From the NCBI GenBank assembly GCA_017619335.1, contig JAFZSP010000025.1, positions 1 to 42,260 on the forward strand: 42,260 nucleotides of DNA, in the 5' to 3' direction. Below the pieces are notes generated by a model. The model was not told the DNA's origin, searched no databases, and saw only the letters and a list, made by a program, of their open reading frames with translations. Source of the stretch: Bacteroidaceae bacterium. Lineage in GTDB: Bacteria > Bacteroidota > Bacteroidia > Bacteroidales > Bacteroidaceae. A program made the translations under genes and the position numbers. Below are positions 26,401 through 33,390 of the stretch, piece by piece (within the stretch, counting starts at the first letter, position 1; every line of letters starts with the position of its first letter).

Positions 26401-26862
26401 TTTGACAACAGCACTGCCGCGCAGGCTCGGCAGACGGTCAGCTTCACCGGCGGCAGCTTCCGAGGGTCCTACGACCCTGTCTCCCTCACCCCGAATGACA
26501 AGAGCAACCTCTTCCTCGGTGCCGGCAACACGCTCTACTGGCCCAATGCCGCCAACAACACCGACGGCAACTACCACCTCAACGCCTGCCGCGCCTTCTT
26601 CCACATTGACGATGGCAACACCGTCAAGGCCTTCGTACTCAACTTCGGAGACGAAGATGAGACGACCGGGATAGCCCATGAGGTTGAAGGTTCAGGGTTC
26701 TTGGACAAGCCAAGCGGCAGAGCCGAGCGCAAGGTTCAAGGTGAAGACAGCTGGTTTGACCTCTCAGGTCGCCGCCTCTCTGTGCCCTCTGCCTCCTCTG
26801 TGCGCTCTGGGCTCCACCGCGGAATCTACATCAATAATGGAAAAAAGATTGTCATCAAATAA
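20431..26862 (+). CDS. Giant modular surface protein 2 (adhesin/FN3 array, two GLUG blocks, sorting tail)
   Basis: A 2143-residue exported protein. Signal peptide about 1-25. Cleaved-adhesin/MAM-like sandwiches lie at about 35-200, 296-437, 532-676 and 771-912. Each has the pattern LP...FENG...YLISP.F...VSFYY...VGYST...GTKYVA...DDF, and each is followed by an FN3. The fourth FN3 (about 918-1182) is split by a choice-of-anchor J-like domain (about 954-1132). Two WNTLC(V/L)PF modules (from about 1207 and 1654) each contain a GLUG beta-helix (about 1283-1515 and 1730-1960); these GLUG blocks are a recent duplication. The C-terminal linker from repeat D and the tail FDLSGRRL...GIYINNGKK end the protein. 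Its start is 12 bp after the preceding stop, with a leader like that of the dipeptidase gene. Adhesion or glycan binding is inferred; no catalytic motif is seen. Confidence 0.85.
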   Translation: MRYNIFKQTFLVAALLTITAQAVGQTAAATTQIPIDYFYGFETSLDDEGWSFYQEWDSRSGISMDNSKSGDYSFAFSVSFEPQFDPDFDPQSVLQYKYLISPLLMGFPVTMSFGYYFERESAFSPSFWVGYSTTTNDINEFNWSKKTTYYLKISGYWYDYSANFPAGTKYVAIRYSEEYNDTETDFFSYHLYIDDISISSFAKVTDISVSNLTQHEATLSWNVPPSGEVANYVYQYRDLYDGDWSEEVTVGATVTSVTLSGLSAGTYYQFRVKPLFENVQGEYSDYTFITDCDVNSLPYTNSFEKGIGCWNQYVHNTKLEGILSSAAHTGNHSFCFYRGQGPDDPEYLISPAFEGNDPIAVSFYYTTDGRKVETFQVGYSTTNEASAFTWGETITATGTEWILYDEVMPQGTKYVAVKYLSQDQSQLFLDDFTFKVDDGCRRPKTITLDDVSCVAATLTWTVPETSQTLTGYAYQYKKASDEEWSAEAMVTGTSATLDGLSADTDYQFRVKALYGTHGESFWLPIRFTTDMELPYECGFENGMNRWGLVDIDWGFTEISPDAAHDGENGFMFDGSKHAQYLISPRFAGTSEMTVSFYYRDCNPGSNFWETFKVGYSTTTNDLDAFTWSDDFVANDIPWTKYEHTFPMGTRYIAVAFIQINSSGLYIDDFSFAEYAPYAKPSDLAVSDLTDQGAKFAWSAPDASATGYAYQYKKASDTEWSTQATVNTTSVTLGGLDANTSYQFRVKALYAGGSASNYVAVSFLTEAPAVTSLPFTEGFENGMGGWRIGNGYFDTGIYSLSTNNIHRGKYSFRFYDRGTPREQYLISPQFDVIGSIKVSFYHKIDTQSGTFYSFFVGYSTTGKDPDDFTWSRVFAGSEWQAYTTIFPEGTKYVAIKWGSVIIDNFYLDDFTFEPSSITPVELQDIEATDVAATSANIIWTGQAEKFEVNFREKARFQDDFEANIGTWTAFERTNVMFGSGAKTSWQWANPDNKNGIAASINYYTEVDDENNPTGNVGVYDLDDWMISPKMPLTGTLTFLARFDSLSDDYDEENDMLEVLVSTTADNLQMLYIDPSIFTAIGRIYPQNDNTFNSLTSFHRYSLDSYNGQEGYIAFRHKSAHKSMVYIDDVCVYRTTDAFTTLTTTGNNVSVTGLEPQTDYEFQVRSILYSTVSPWSELTTFTTEDYKSLAENDDNTQTITALANGQKHDVILQGHTFYRHCHEWNTLCVPFSVSDFSGTPLEGATVKAVSDLDFNDGTLTMNFTEATSIEAGRPYIVTWPNGVDLFITNESEWRRLAERVAGGEDFAGQNVVLMADIAPSGEYGWPMLGTAEHPFRGTFDGNGHTINLSINDAEYAAPFRYIDGATIRNLKVTGSVNGGSRCAGIVGAALGGTNSIRNCWMAASVTSSANIGGVLGHGTNSFTTISNCFLTGSLKGNSIGVFYGWGSANGVHAIENCLTDGSYDYQVDVDLLMSEGGTTSVTNCLKNRDYITQGTPNAAAHTYQFVTFLGNQWAEDESGNMVLKPTTDVEVNNIENPLFLGVTVSSDAPTSIDFSGGQFVGTYCPLADTSHTLMDANNPANGAFHAAICSDPSALGQGSINWYNDAALTSPATAIPFDADGHVTLYTGLWVELADATDNSGTIETIVSSGSQNNRVAVLKDRKLYRDGDWNTLCLPFSLNEAQIAASSIAGVTIMELDGTTSNLTNGTLTLNFKETFRIEAGRPYIVKWQHPTVVINSAADWESFAAAVNNGTSYVGKLVQLGADISPSGEQGGPMVGTAEHPFRGTFDGNGHTLNLSINDAEYAAPFRYIDGATIRNLKVTGSVNGGSHCAGIVGAALGGTNNIRDCWMAASVTSGGNMGGVLGHGTTSATTISNCFLTGSLKGNSIGVFYGGGYDGGVHAIENCWTEGSYDNQVDVYLLYSEGGTTSVTNCIKNRNDISQGSTSGAWYDSQKAFFLGSQWTTDNNGELVLKPSAEFDYTAINDPVFTGVTFDNSTAAQARQTVSFTGGSFRGSYDPVSLTPNDKSNLFLGAGNTLYWPNAANNTDGNYHLNACRAFFHIDDGNTVKAFVLNFGDEDETTGIAHEVEGSGFLDKPSGRAERKVQGEDSWFDLSGRRLSVPSASSVRSGLHRGIYINNGKKIVIK
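23290..23826 (+). other. Choice-of-anchor J-like domain nested in an FN3 domain
   Basis: Residues about 954-1132 (RFQDDFEANIGTWTAF ... DDWMISPKM ... YIAFRHKSAHKSMVYIDDV) interrupt an FN3 whose first half ends KFEVNFREKA and whose second half resumes TLTTTGNNVSVTGLEP. The corresponding FN3 of the protein at 37031 (KYNIRFRQKADDGST ... FNVYNLSPNTKYEF) has no insert. Confidence 0.65.
24404..24890 (+). repeat. GLUG block duplication, copy A
   Basis: Pairs with 25751-26237 at a constant offset of 1347 bp (449 codons), with no length change across about 480 bp and high DNA identity. It encodes GTAEHPFRGTFDGNGHT through GGTTSVTNC. Confidence 0.85.
25751..26237 (+). repeat. GLUG block duplication, copy B
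   Basis: Same block as copy A in the second WNTLCLPF module of the same protein. A third, more diverged version is in the gene at 37031 (about 40895-41410). Confidence 0.85.
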
Positions 26863-26874
26863 CACAACAAAGAT
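26643..26874 (+). repeat. Tail cassette, copy 2
   Basis: Nearly identical to copy 1, including linker repeat D, block E (about 26775-26815), the sorting tail, TAA and the spacer cacaacaaagat. Visible differences are few and cluster at the HD/FD codon before LSGRR and around GL(S/H)RGIYIN. Confidence 0.85.
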
Positions 26875-29800
26875 ATGAAACACAACATCTTCAATCAGAA
26901 AATCCTCGCCCTGGTACTGACCATTGTGGCACTGATGGCGGGACAGACGGCATGGGCCGAAAACACCTGGACGGTGGAGAACCTGTCCGGCAGCACGTTT
27001 ACTATCACCCGTAGCGGTGACTTATCAAAATCCGAGACGGTCCGTTACCGTACCGTGAGTCTCACCGCCGTTGCGGGAGAACATTTCAATAATGAGAGTG
27101 GTTCGTTGACGTTTGCTGCCAACGAAGATAGCAAGGAGATTACCGTTCGCGAGGGTACTCCCAGTAAAGAATACTACAAGTACCAGACCAGCTCCACGCG
27201 CAAGTACCGTTTCGAAGTGACGGATCAGGGCGGCTTTCTTCTGGCAGACTGTGACCGCACCATCACCACGGGCAGAATGGTCACTAAATATGAAGAGTTT
27301 TTAAACAAGACCAAGAGTGCTTCCATTGCATCCGGACCTTTTATAGTGACAGAAGATGGTTATAAGCAGACGGGCCTTCCCAAAACGATCGCCAGCACCG
27401 CTTTCTACGACGCAGCCCAACAGGGTTATATAGGTACCGCTTGCGAGCTCCACATGACGTTAGAGTTTCAAGCCAAGGAGGTGAACGACGGCTATCAGTA
27501 CTTGCAAATAATTACCGATAACATTACGGACTGCGACAGCGAAAAAAGTGCCGATAAAGGTGATCCTGGCACGCCAAGCGTCTCACGCTATATGGCAGGC
27601 TTCGAAATCTGTTCCGGTAGCATGTACGATACATACAAAACATACTCTTTCCCCGTCACCAGTGTAGGCCACGACAAAGGTGCGACAAACCCTTGGGGTC
27701 ATGACACGGACAAAGAGAAGTTCCCCCTCTCTAAGCAGAAGTTCAAAACCGGCTGCCGCGCCTCCGACGGCACGCTCCTGTTGCCTATAGACTTCCAGAC
27801 CCTCGCTGTCCGTTTCGATGCCTCCGGCGAAAAGGAAGACGACTGGTATGTTAAGAACCTCAATGCCAAGATTACGGCGGTTGATACTCAGGCGCCGACC
27901 CACCTTAATGCAATCGTCTCAGATGCTCCTCGCTCCAAAGGCAACACCTTCTACATTACCCTGGTTTTCAAGGAGATTGTGAAAATCACAGGTACCACCA
28001 AGAAGCTCTCTACCAGCTGGGGCGACCTTACATACATTGATGGCGACGGCACCAACGTGCTCACCTTCAGAGGCACCATTAGCAACAACGCCACTAACCC
28101 GTTGGCTATTAACAGCCTCACTGGTACTGTCAAGGACCTGGCTGGCAACACTTACTCAAACTCATCCATCAGCCATACGAATGATGGCTTCAACCTTACT
28201 GAAAGCTTTTCCTATCCCATCAGCTACGACCTCAACGAAGGCACGGCGACTAACCCCGACAGCTATACCTACGAGACAGCCACCTTCACACTGAACAATC
28301 CCACCAAGGAAGGCAACTACTACTTCGCAGGCTGGACAGGCAGCAACGGCGATGTGCCGCAGAAGACGGTCAGCATCAATCAATTCTCCCACGGTGCCCT
28401 CAGCTACACCGCCCACTGGACACTGGGTTATTCTGTCTTCTTCAATTCCAACGGCGGCACAGGCACGATGAGCCAGCAGGATTTCAACATCGGCGAGACC
28501 AAGGCGCTCACAGCCAACACCTTCACCCGCAACTACTACATCTTTACCGGTTGGAACACCGAGGCTGATGGCTCGGGAACCTCTTACACCAATGGTCAAA
28601 GCGTCTCGAACCTCGCCGCTTCTGGTGAGACGGTGACCCTCTACGCCCAATGGACGCCTGATTACGCACTCTGGGGTGCTGACAACGACCACGACGGCAC
28701 CTCTGCGGACCGCGCCTACATCATCACCACCAAAGACGGCCTCAACCTGTTGGCCGATTTGGTGAAGAAAGGAAACACCTTTGGCCCAGATGACACTCAT
28801 CCCGAAGGCTACTTCTTCAAGTTAGGCAACGATATCACCTATAAATATACTTGCACTTGGAACAATGATAACAGCTCCGTGAAAGAGAACAACTACATCA
28901 TCATAGGCAACGAGACTAATCCTTTCAATGGAACCTTTGACGGCAACGGCAAGACCCTCAGCGGCATCCGAGTATATCAAGCCTTAAATAGTGTGGGGCT
29001 GTTCGCCTACATCGGAACAAGTGGGAAGGTGAAGAACTTGACCCTCAGCGATTCCCGCATCTATGTTTCTCTACACAACAATATCGGTGCTATTGCAGGT
29101 TACAATCTGGGCACCATAGAGAATTGCTGCCTGACTGACCACGTGTGTATAGTTTCCAACGGCACAAATGTAGGCGGTATTGCCGGAAAAAACAGTTATG
29201 CTAGTGATTTTAGTGCCACGATCAAGGACTGCACCAGTTCCGTTACCATTAGATGGGGTGGTAAAACCAAAGGTGGTATTGTGGGTCAAAATTATGGAAA
29301 AGTCGTGGATTGCTTCTCCGATGGCGTCCAAATTCTTGAAAGGCCGTATGAGGTAGGTGCCATCACTGGTTTCTCAGACAAAGATAATGCCCAATTAATC
29401 GGCAACTACTATCATAACTGCAGCGTGAACAACAGCGCCACGACAGATATGATGACAAATGTTGGCGTGGGCACCAGTGATGCAACAAGCGCAGATAAGG
29501 ATGGCGCCAGGGGCATAGCACAAATCACGCTGGCCGAAGCAGGCATCGGCATCGACCCGAGCGCGCCCGTGACTTTCAGGAATAAGTCCTACTACTATTC
29601 CGAAGACCTGATTACCCTGAGCTACAGCGGCACGGAAGATGACATCGCGTACGAAGTCAAGAAGGCCAGTGATGGGAGCACCCTCCTCAAGACCAGCTCC
29701 ATCTTTGTGATGCCAGGCTATGATATCACGGTCAGTACCGCCAATTCGCTCTGGGAAGGCGCTGGTACGGAGCAGAGTCCTTACCTCATCAAGGACGAGA

Positions 29801-32800
29801 ACGAGTTCGCCCAGCTGATCTATAAGATACACGGCTACAAAGGTGCCAAGCAAAACAGCTATGAGGGCAAGTACTTCCGACAGAATGTCAACCTCATCTT
29901 CAAGGGCGGCTCCAATCAGAGCAACCTCAACGACAATGGCACCACGAGCCGAGACTTCAAGGGCATCTACGACGGCAACGGCTGGTACATAAGCGGTATC
30001 ACCGTCAGCCCCACGGGCGATACGGACCACAGCATCTTTGGCGACCTCAACGGCGGCACTGTGAAGAACCTGACCATTAAGAATTCCGCCATCAGGGTCA
30101 CCGCATCGGGCAATGAAGCCAGTGACTACGCCTTCGTGTGCCGCAACCTGAAAGCAGGCGCCATCGATAGCGTCACGGTGAAGAATTGCACCATCGACGT
30201 GCAGGAAGGCCTGACGGTGAACACGATGGGCGCCGTCTGTGCGACCCTCGAATCAGGCACCATTGGAGGCGAACAAAATGCTAAGGGCTGCACGGTGGAC
30301 ATGCTGCAGTTTTCCGCTGATGGTTTTTTTTCCAAGCATCCGATTATCAACACCTTTGGCGGCATTTGTGGTAAGGTCACAAACGGAACGGTGAGCTACT
30401 GTGCATGTACCAATAGCACTATCTCATTGGAAGACGTGTTTAGTCATTATACCGGCGGCATCGTGGGAGAAGTGGCCATGAACTCACGCGACAACCACGG
30501 TCTGCCCTTAGTCACTATCACGAACTGCACCTTCAAAAACAGCAACATTTCCAATTACCAATGCGCTGGCGGCATCGTGGGCAAGGTGGATCATTACAAC
30601 TGTCAGATCTCTGGCTGTCACACATCCAACACCGTTAAGAATGATGGCAGCATCACTTCCTATGGCAGCTACGCTGGCGGCATCGTGGGCTGGTTCAACG
30701 GAGATGACATTAATTTGAAGTGCGAAATCAATGTTTGCTACAACGACAGGAAAGTATTTGGTGCCGATCACGTAGGCGGCATCGCAGGCTATGCCAGCAA
30801 CTGTTATGTTTATGGATGCTACAACTACAGCGACATTCGTAGTACCGATGGTTACATGGGCGGCATCGCAGGTGAGCTGACGGGCCACGAAACCAGCATT
30901 GTGAATTGCTTCAATGCGGGAGATATCAATCAGAACAAAAGTTATAACACCCCCCTTAACACCGGTGGCATCGTGGGCTATTTGAATGGCTCCAACACGA
31001 ACAGCACATGCTTCGTGGCGGAATCCTTCAACAGCTATAAGGTCCACGGCTACAACCGCGTAGGCGGCATAGCAGGAACGGTGGAAGGCAGTGCCTATCT
31101 CACATTCTGCTATAACACCGGCGTGGTGAAGGGCATCGCGCAGGTGGGCGGTCTGATAGGTCTGCAAAAGAATGCCTCCCAGACCTCATGCTGCTACTCC
31201 GCCGGAAAGGTGGAGGGCTCCAGCATGGTCGGCGCTGTCTGCGGATACGCCACCACGTCTGCCAACTTTAGCAACTGCTACTACGACAACCAGATGGTGG
31301 CGTACAAAGGCGTGGATGATCAGGACGTAGCGAACATCACGTCGTTGACCCATGCAAATATGTTAGATTATACTAATATGTATGTCTCCGGACTGGATTC
31401 GCAAAAATGGTCCTTCGAATCAGGCCACTATCCGCGGCTGACGATTTGCCCTGTGTCAGGAGCCGATAAGGCAGCCACCCTCGTCTTCCCGCTCACAGAC
31501 TCTCAGAACACCACCAACCTTGATGTATATGATACTGTAAAAGGTGGCGACCAGATTACTCTGCCCACAGAGAACGGGTTGACATGGATAGTTGATCATG
31601 ACACAGAGCACTTAACTATAGATAATAATAAGTTGTTGTATGCCTCTATGAGAGGTATATGCGATTTCAACATCTTGAACTCAGACAATCGTCCACTGCG
31701 CACCTTCGAAGCAAACTTCGGAATCTCGGCGCAGCAGCCCATCGAAATTTGTGACACCGCAAGCTTCAGACAATTCCGCTATCACATCAACGCTGATCAA
31801 AAGTTCGTGTATGACGAGAGTGAAAAAGCTTTTAAACCATCCGGAAACGGAGGCGTTGTCATTCCACAGTCTGCCGAAGGCTGCTACTTCAAGCTGAACT
31901 ATACACCGAAAGAAGGGGACACAAAAAACTATTTCTGGATGGTTCAGGAAGAGCCTCATGAGATCCGATGGGATCCTATAGGAGCCTTTGTGAATAATCA
32001 TATCCCAACCAGCTTCAAAGGCAAACTCGACGGCAACGGCCACAAGATTATTTTCAAGTGTAATCGTCCTGACCAAGACTATGTAGGACTATTCGGTCGC
32101 ATGGAGGGACACATCAAGAACCTCAAGGTGGGGGTCTCCGTCCAACGCGACGATGCCTTCGTCAACGGAAAACGCTATGTGGGCGCCATCGCAGGCTTCT
32201 GTAATGGCACCATCGAGAATTGCTCCACAGTAGCATCCGACTCGTCGGCTTTCGTACCCACCGTGACGGGCAACGACTATGTGGGAGCTCTCATCGGCAG
32301 AGCCGAGTTCTCGAGGATTACGGGTTGCGACAACGCCTACTGTTATGTCTCCGGAAAAACAGCAAACGTGGGCTATGTTGTTGGCAGCCACGATGACAAC
32401 ACCATTATTTCAGATACGACATCAACCGTTACTAGTACTCCTCACTACCAGGTAGCCCTCTGTGACAAGGACCTGGAGAAGCCCGATGGCGACAAGAATC
32501 CTGACCGCATCAGCGCCCTCTACGCCAAGACACACTCCAACACTGGCGACGAGACTTCTATAGTCACCCTTCCAGGCCGAATCCTCTACAAGGACGGCGC
32601 ATGGAACACCATCTGTCTGCCCTTCTCGCTGAGTGCCGAGCAGATTGCCGCTGACAATTCGCCGCTGAAGGGCATCTCTTCTCTCATGGAACTGGACACC
32701 CAGGGCACCTACGATGGCCACAAGACTGGCTTCGACGCCACGACAGGCACCCTCTACCTCTTCTTCAAGGATGTCACCAGCATTGAGGCTGGCAAACCCT

Positions 32801-33378
32801 ATATTTTCAAGTATAATAGGGCAGATAACTATGGACCTTATGATTATAAAACGCGTATCTTGCACGATGTCCACAGTCCCGAGTTCCGTGGTGTAACGAT
32901 TGATAACAGCGAGACAGCACAAAACCGAATGACCATCACCAGCGCCGACGGCTGGGTAAGTTTCAAGAGTACCTACTCCTACATCCCGTACTATCAGACG
33001 GACAAGAGCGTGCTCTTCATCGGTTCAAGCCCTGATAATCCGAAAAATGGTGAGTACTATACCTATCTCTACTACCCGGAAGTCCTAACAGATGGAGCCA
33101 ACCCCGGCCTCATCGGTGCCTGCCGCGCCTACTTCAAGCTCAACCATGGCCTCGCCGTCGGCGGTGGCAATTATGATGTCAAGGCCTACCGCATGAACCT
33201 GGACGACAATACCGACGGAGTCGGCGAGGTTCAAGGTTCTGGGTTCAAGGTTCAAGGAGAAGACAGCTGGTATGACCTCTCCGGTCGCCGCCTCTCTGTG
33301 CCCTCTGCCTCCTCTGTGCGCTCTGGGCTCCCCCATGGCATCTACATCAACAACGGACGCAAAGTTGTGATCAAGTAA
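26875..33378 (+). CDS. Giant modular surface protein 3 (Calx-beta-like, Ig-like, InlB-like, GLUG arrays, sorting tail)
   Basis: A 2167-residue exported protein. Signal peptide 1-28 (TAWA|EN). A Calx-beta-like segment lies at about 30-95 (TFTITRSGDLS, then SLTFAANEDSKEITV). An unassigned beta-rich region follows at about 96-335, then an Ig-like segment at about 340-445. Two InlB/Listeria-Bacteroides-type repeats lie at about 450-595 (FAGWTGSNG...YTAHWT; FTGWNTEADGSGTSY...YAQWTP). Three GLUG beta-helix blocks (about 598-885, 957-1515, 1630-1845) have many GGI(V/A)G...N.C units. A WNTICLPF module without any inserted domain covers about 1909-2115. A GGTTCAAGG-repeat linker and the tail YDLSGRRL...GIYINNGRK end it. 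It has no adhesin/FN3 array, unlike its neighbours upstream. The beta-helix implies an elongated stalk; a surface role is inferred. Confidence 0.83.
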   Translation: MKHNIFNQKILALVLTIVALMAGQTAWAENTWTVENLSGSTFTITRSGDLSKSETVRYRTVSLTAVAGEHFNNESGSLTFAANEDSKEITVREGTPSKEYYKYQTSSTRKYRFEVTDQGGFLLADCDRTITTGRMVTKYEEFLNKTKSASIASGPFIVTEDGYKQTGLPKTIASTAFYDAAQQGYIGTACELHMTLEFQAKEVNDGYQYLQIITDNITDCDSEKSADKGDPGTPSVSRYMAGFEICSGSMYDTYKTYSFPVTSVGHDKGATNPWGHDTDKEKFPLSKQKFKTGCRASDGTLLLPIDFQTLAVRFDASGEKEDDWYVKNLNAKITAVDTQAPTHLNAIVSDAPRSKGNTFYITLVFKEIVKITGTTKKLSTSWGDLTYIDGDGTNVLTFRGTISNNATNPLAINSLTGTVKDLAGNTYSNSSISHTNDGFNLTESFSYPISYDLNEGTATNPDSYTYETATFTLNNPTKEGNYYFAGWTGSNGDVPQKTVSINQFSHGALSYTAHWTLGYSVFFNSNGGTGTMSQQDFNIGETKALTANTFTRNYYIFTGWNTEADGSGTSYTNGQSVSNLAASGETVTLYAQWTPDYALWGADNDHDGTSADRAYIITTKDGLNLLADLVKKGNTFGPDDTHPEGYFFKLGNDITYKYTCTWNNDNSSVKENNYIIIGNETNPFNGTFDGNGKTLSGIRVYQALNSVGLFAYIGTSGKVKNLTLSDSRIYVSLHNNIGAIAGYNLGTIENCCLTDHVCIVSNGTNVGGIAGKNSYASDFSATIKDCTSSVTIRWGGKTKGGIVGQNYGKVVDCFSDGVQILERPYEVGAITGFSDKDNAQLIGNYYHNCSVNNSATTDMMTNVGVGTSDATSADKDGARGIAQITLAEAGIGIDPSAPVTFRNKSYYYSEDLITLSYSGTEDDIAYEVKKASDGSTLLKTSSIFVMPGYDITVSTANSLWEGAGTEQSPYLIKDENEFAQLIYKIHGYKGAKQNSYEGKYFRQNVNLIFKGGSNQSNLNDNGTTSRDFKGIYDGNGWYISGITVSPTGDTDHSIFGDLNGGTVKNLTIKNSAIRVTASGNEASDYAFVCRNLKAGAIDSVTVKNCTIDVQEGLTVNTMGAVCATLESGTIGGEQNAKGCTVDMLQFSADGFFSKHPIINTFGGICGKVTNGTVSYCACTNSTISLEDVFSHYTGGIVGEVAMNSRDNHGLPLVTITNCTFKNSNISNYQCAGGIVGKVDHYNCQISGCHTSNTVKNDGSITSYGSYAGGIVGWFNGDDINLKCEINVCYNDRKVFGADHVGGIAGYASNCYVYGCYNYSDIRSTDGYMGGIAGELTGHETSIVNCFNAGDINQNKSYNTPLNTGGIVGYLNGSNTNSTCFVAESFNSYKVHGYNRVGGIAGTVEGSAYLTFCYNTGVVKGIAQVGGLIGLQKNASQTSCCYSAGKVEGSSMVGAVCGYATTSANFSNCYYDNQMVAYKGVDDQDVANITSLTHANMLDYTNMYVSGLDSQKWSFESGHYPRLTICPVSGADKAATLVFPLTDSQNTTNLDVYDTVKGGDQITLPTENGLTWIVDHDTEHLTIDNNKLLYASMRGICDFNILNSDNRPLRTFEANFGISAQQPIEICDTASFRQFRYHINADQKFVYDESEKAFKPSGNGGVVIPQSAEGCYFKLNYTPKEGDTKNYFWMVQEEPHEIRWDPIGAFVNNHIPTSFKGKLDGNGHKIIFKCNRPDQDYVGLFGRMEGHIKNLKVGVSVQRDDAFVNGKRYVGAIAGFCNGTIENCSTVASDSSAFVPTVTGNDYVGALIGRAEFSRITGCDNAYCYVSGKTANVGYVVGSHDDNTIISDTTSTVTSTPHYQVALCDKDLEKPDGDKNPDRISALYAKTHSNTGDETSIVTLPGRILYKDGAWNTICLPFSLSAEQIAADNSPLKGISSLMELDTQGTYDGHKTGFDATTGTLYLFFKDVTSIEAGKPYIFKYNRADNYGPYDYKTRILHDVHSPEFRGVTIDNSETAQNRMTITSADGWVSFKSTYSYIPYYQTDKSVLFIGSSPDNPKNGEYYTYLYYPEVLTDGANPGLIGACRAYFKLNHGLAVGGGNYDVKAYRMNLDDNTDGVGEVQGSGFKVQGEDSWYDLSGRRLSVPSASSVRSGLPHGIYINNGRKVVIK

Positions 33379-33390
33379 CACAACAACGAT
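33226..33390 (+). repeat. Tail cassette, copy 3 (short form of linker repeat D)
   Basis: GAGGTTCAAGG, TTCTGGG, TTCAAGG and TTCAAGG units (33226-33262) encode GEVQGSGFKVQGEDSW. They are followed by block E (about 33291-33331), GIYINNGRK, TAA and the spacer cacaacaacgat. The DETTGIA segment of copies 1 and 2 is absent here. Confidence 0.8.
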
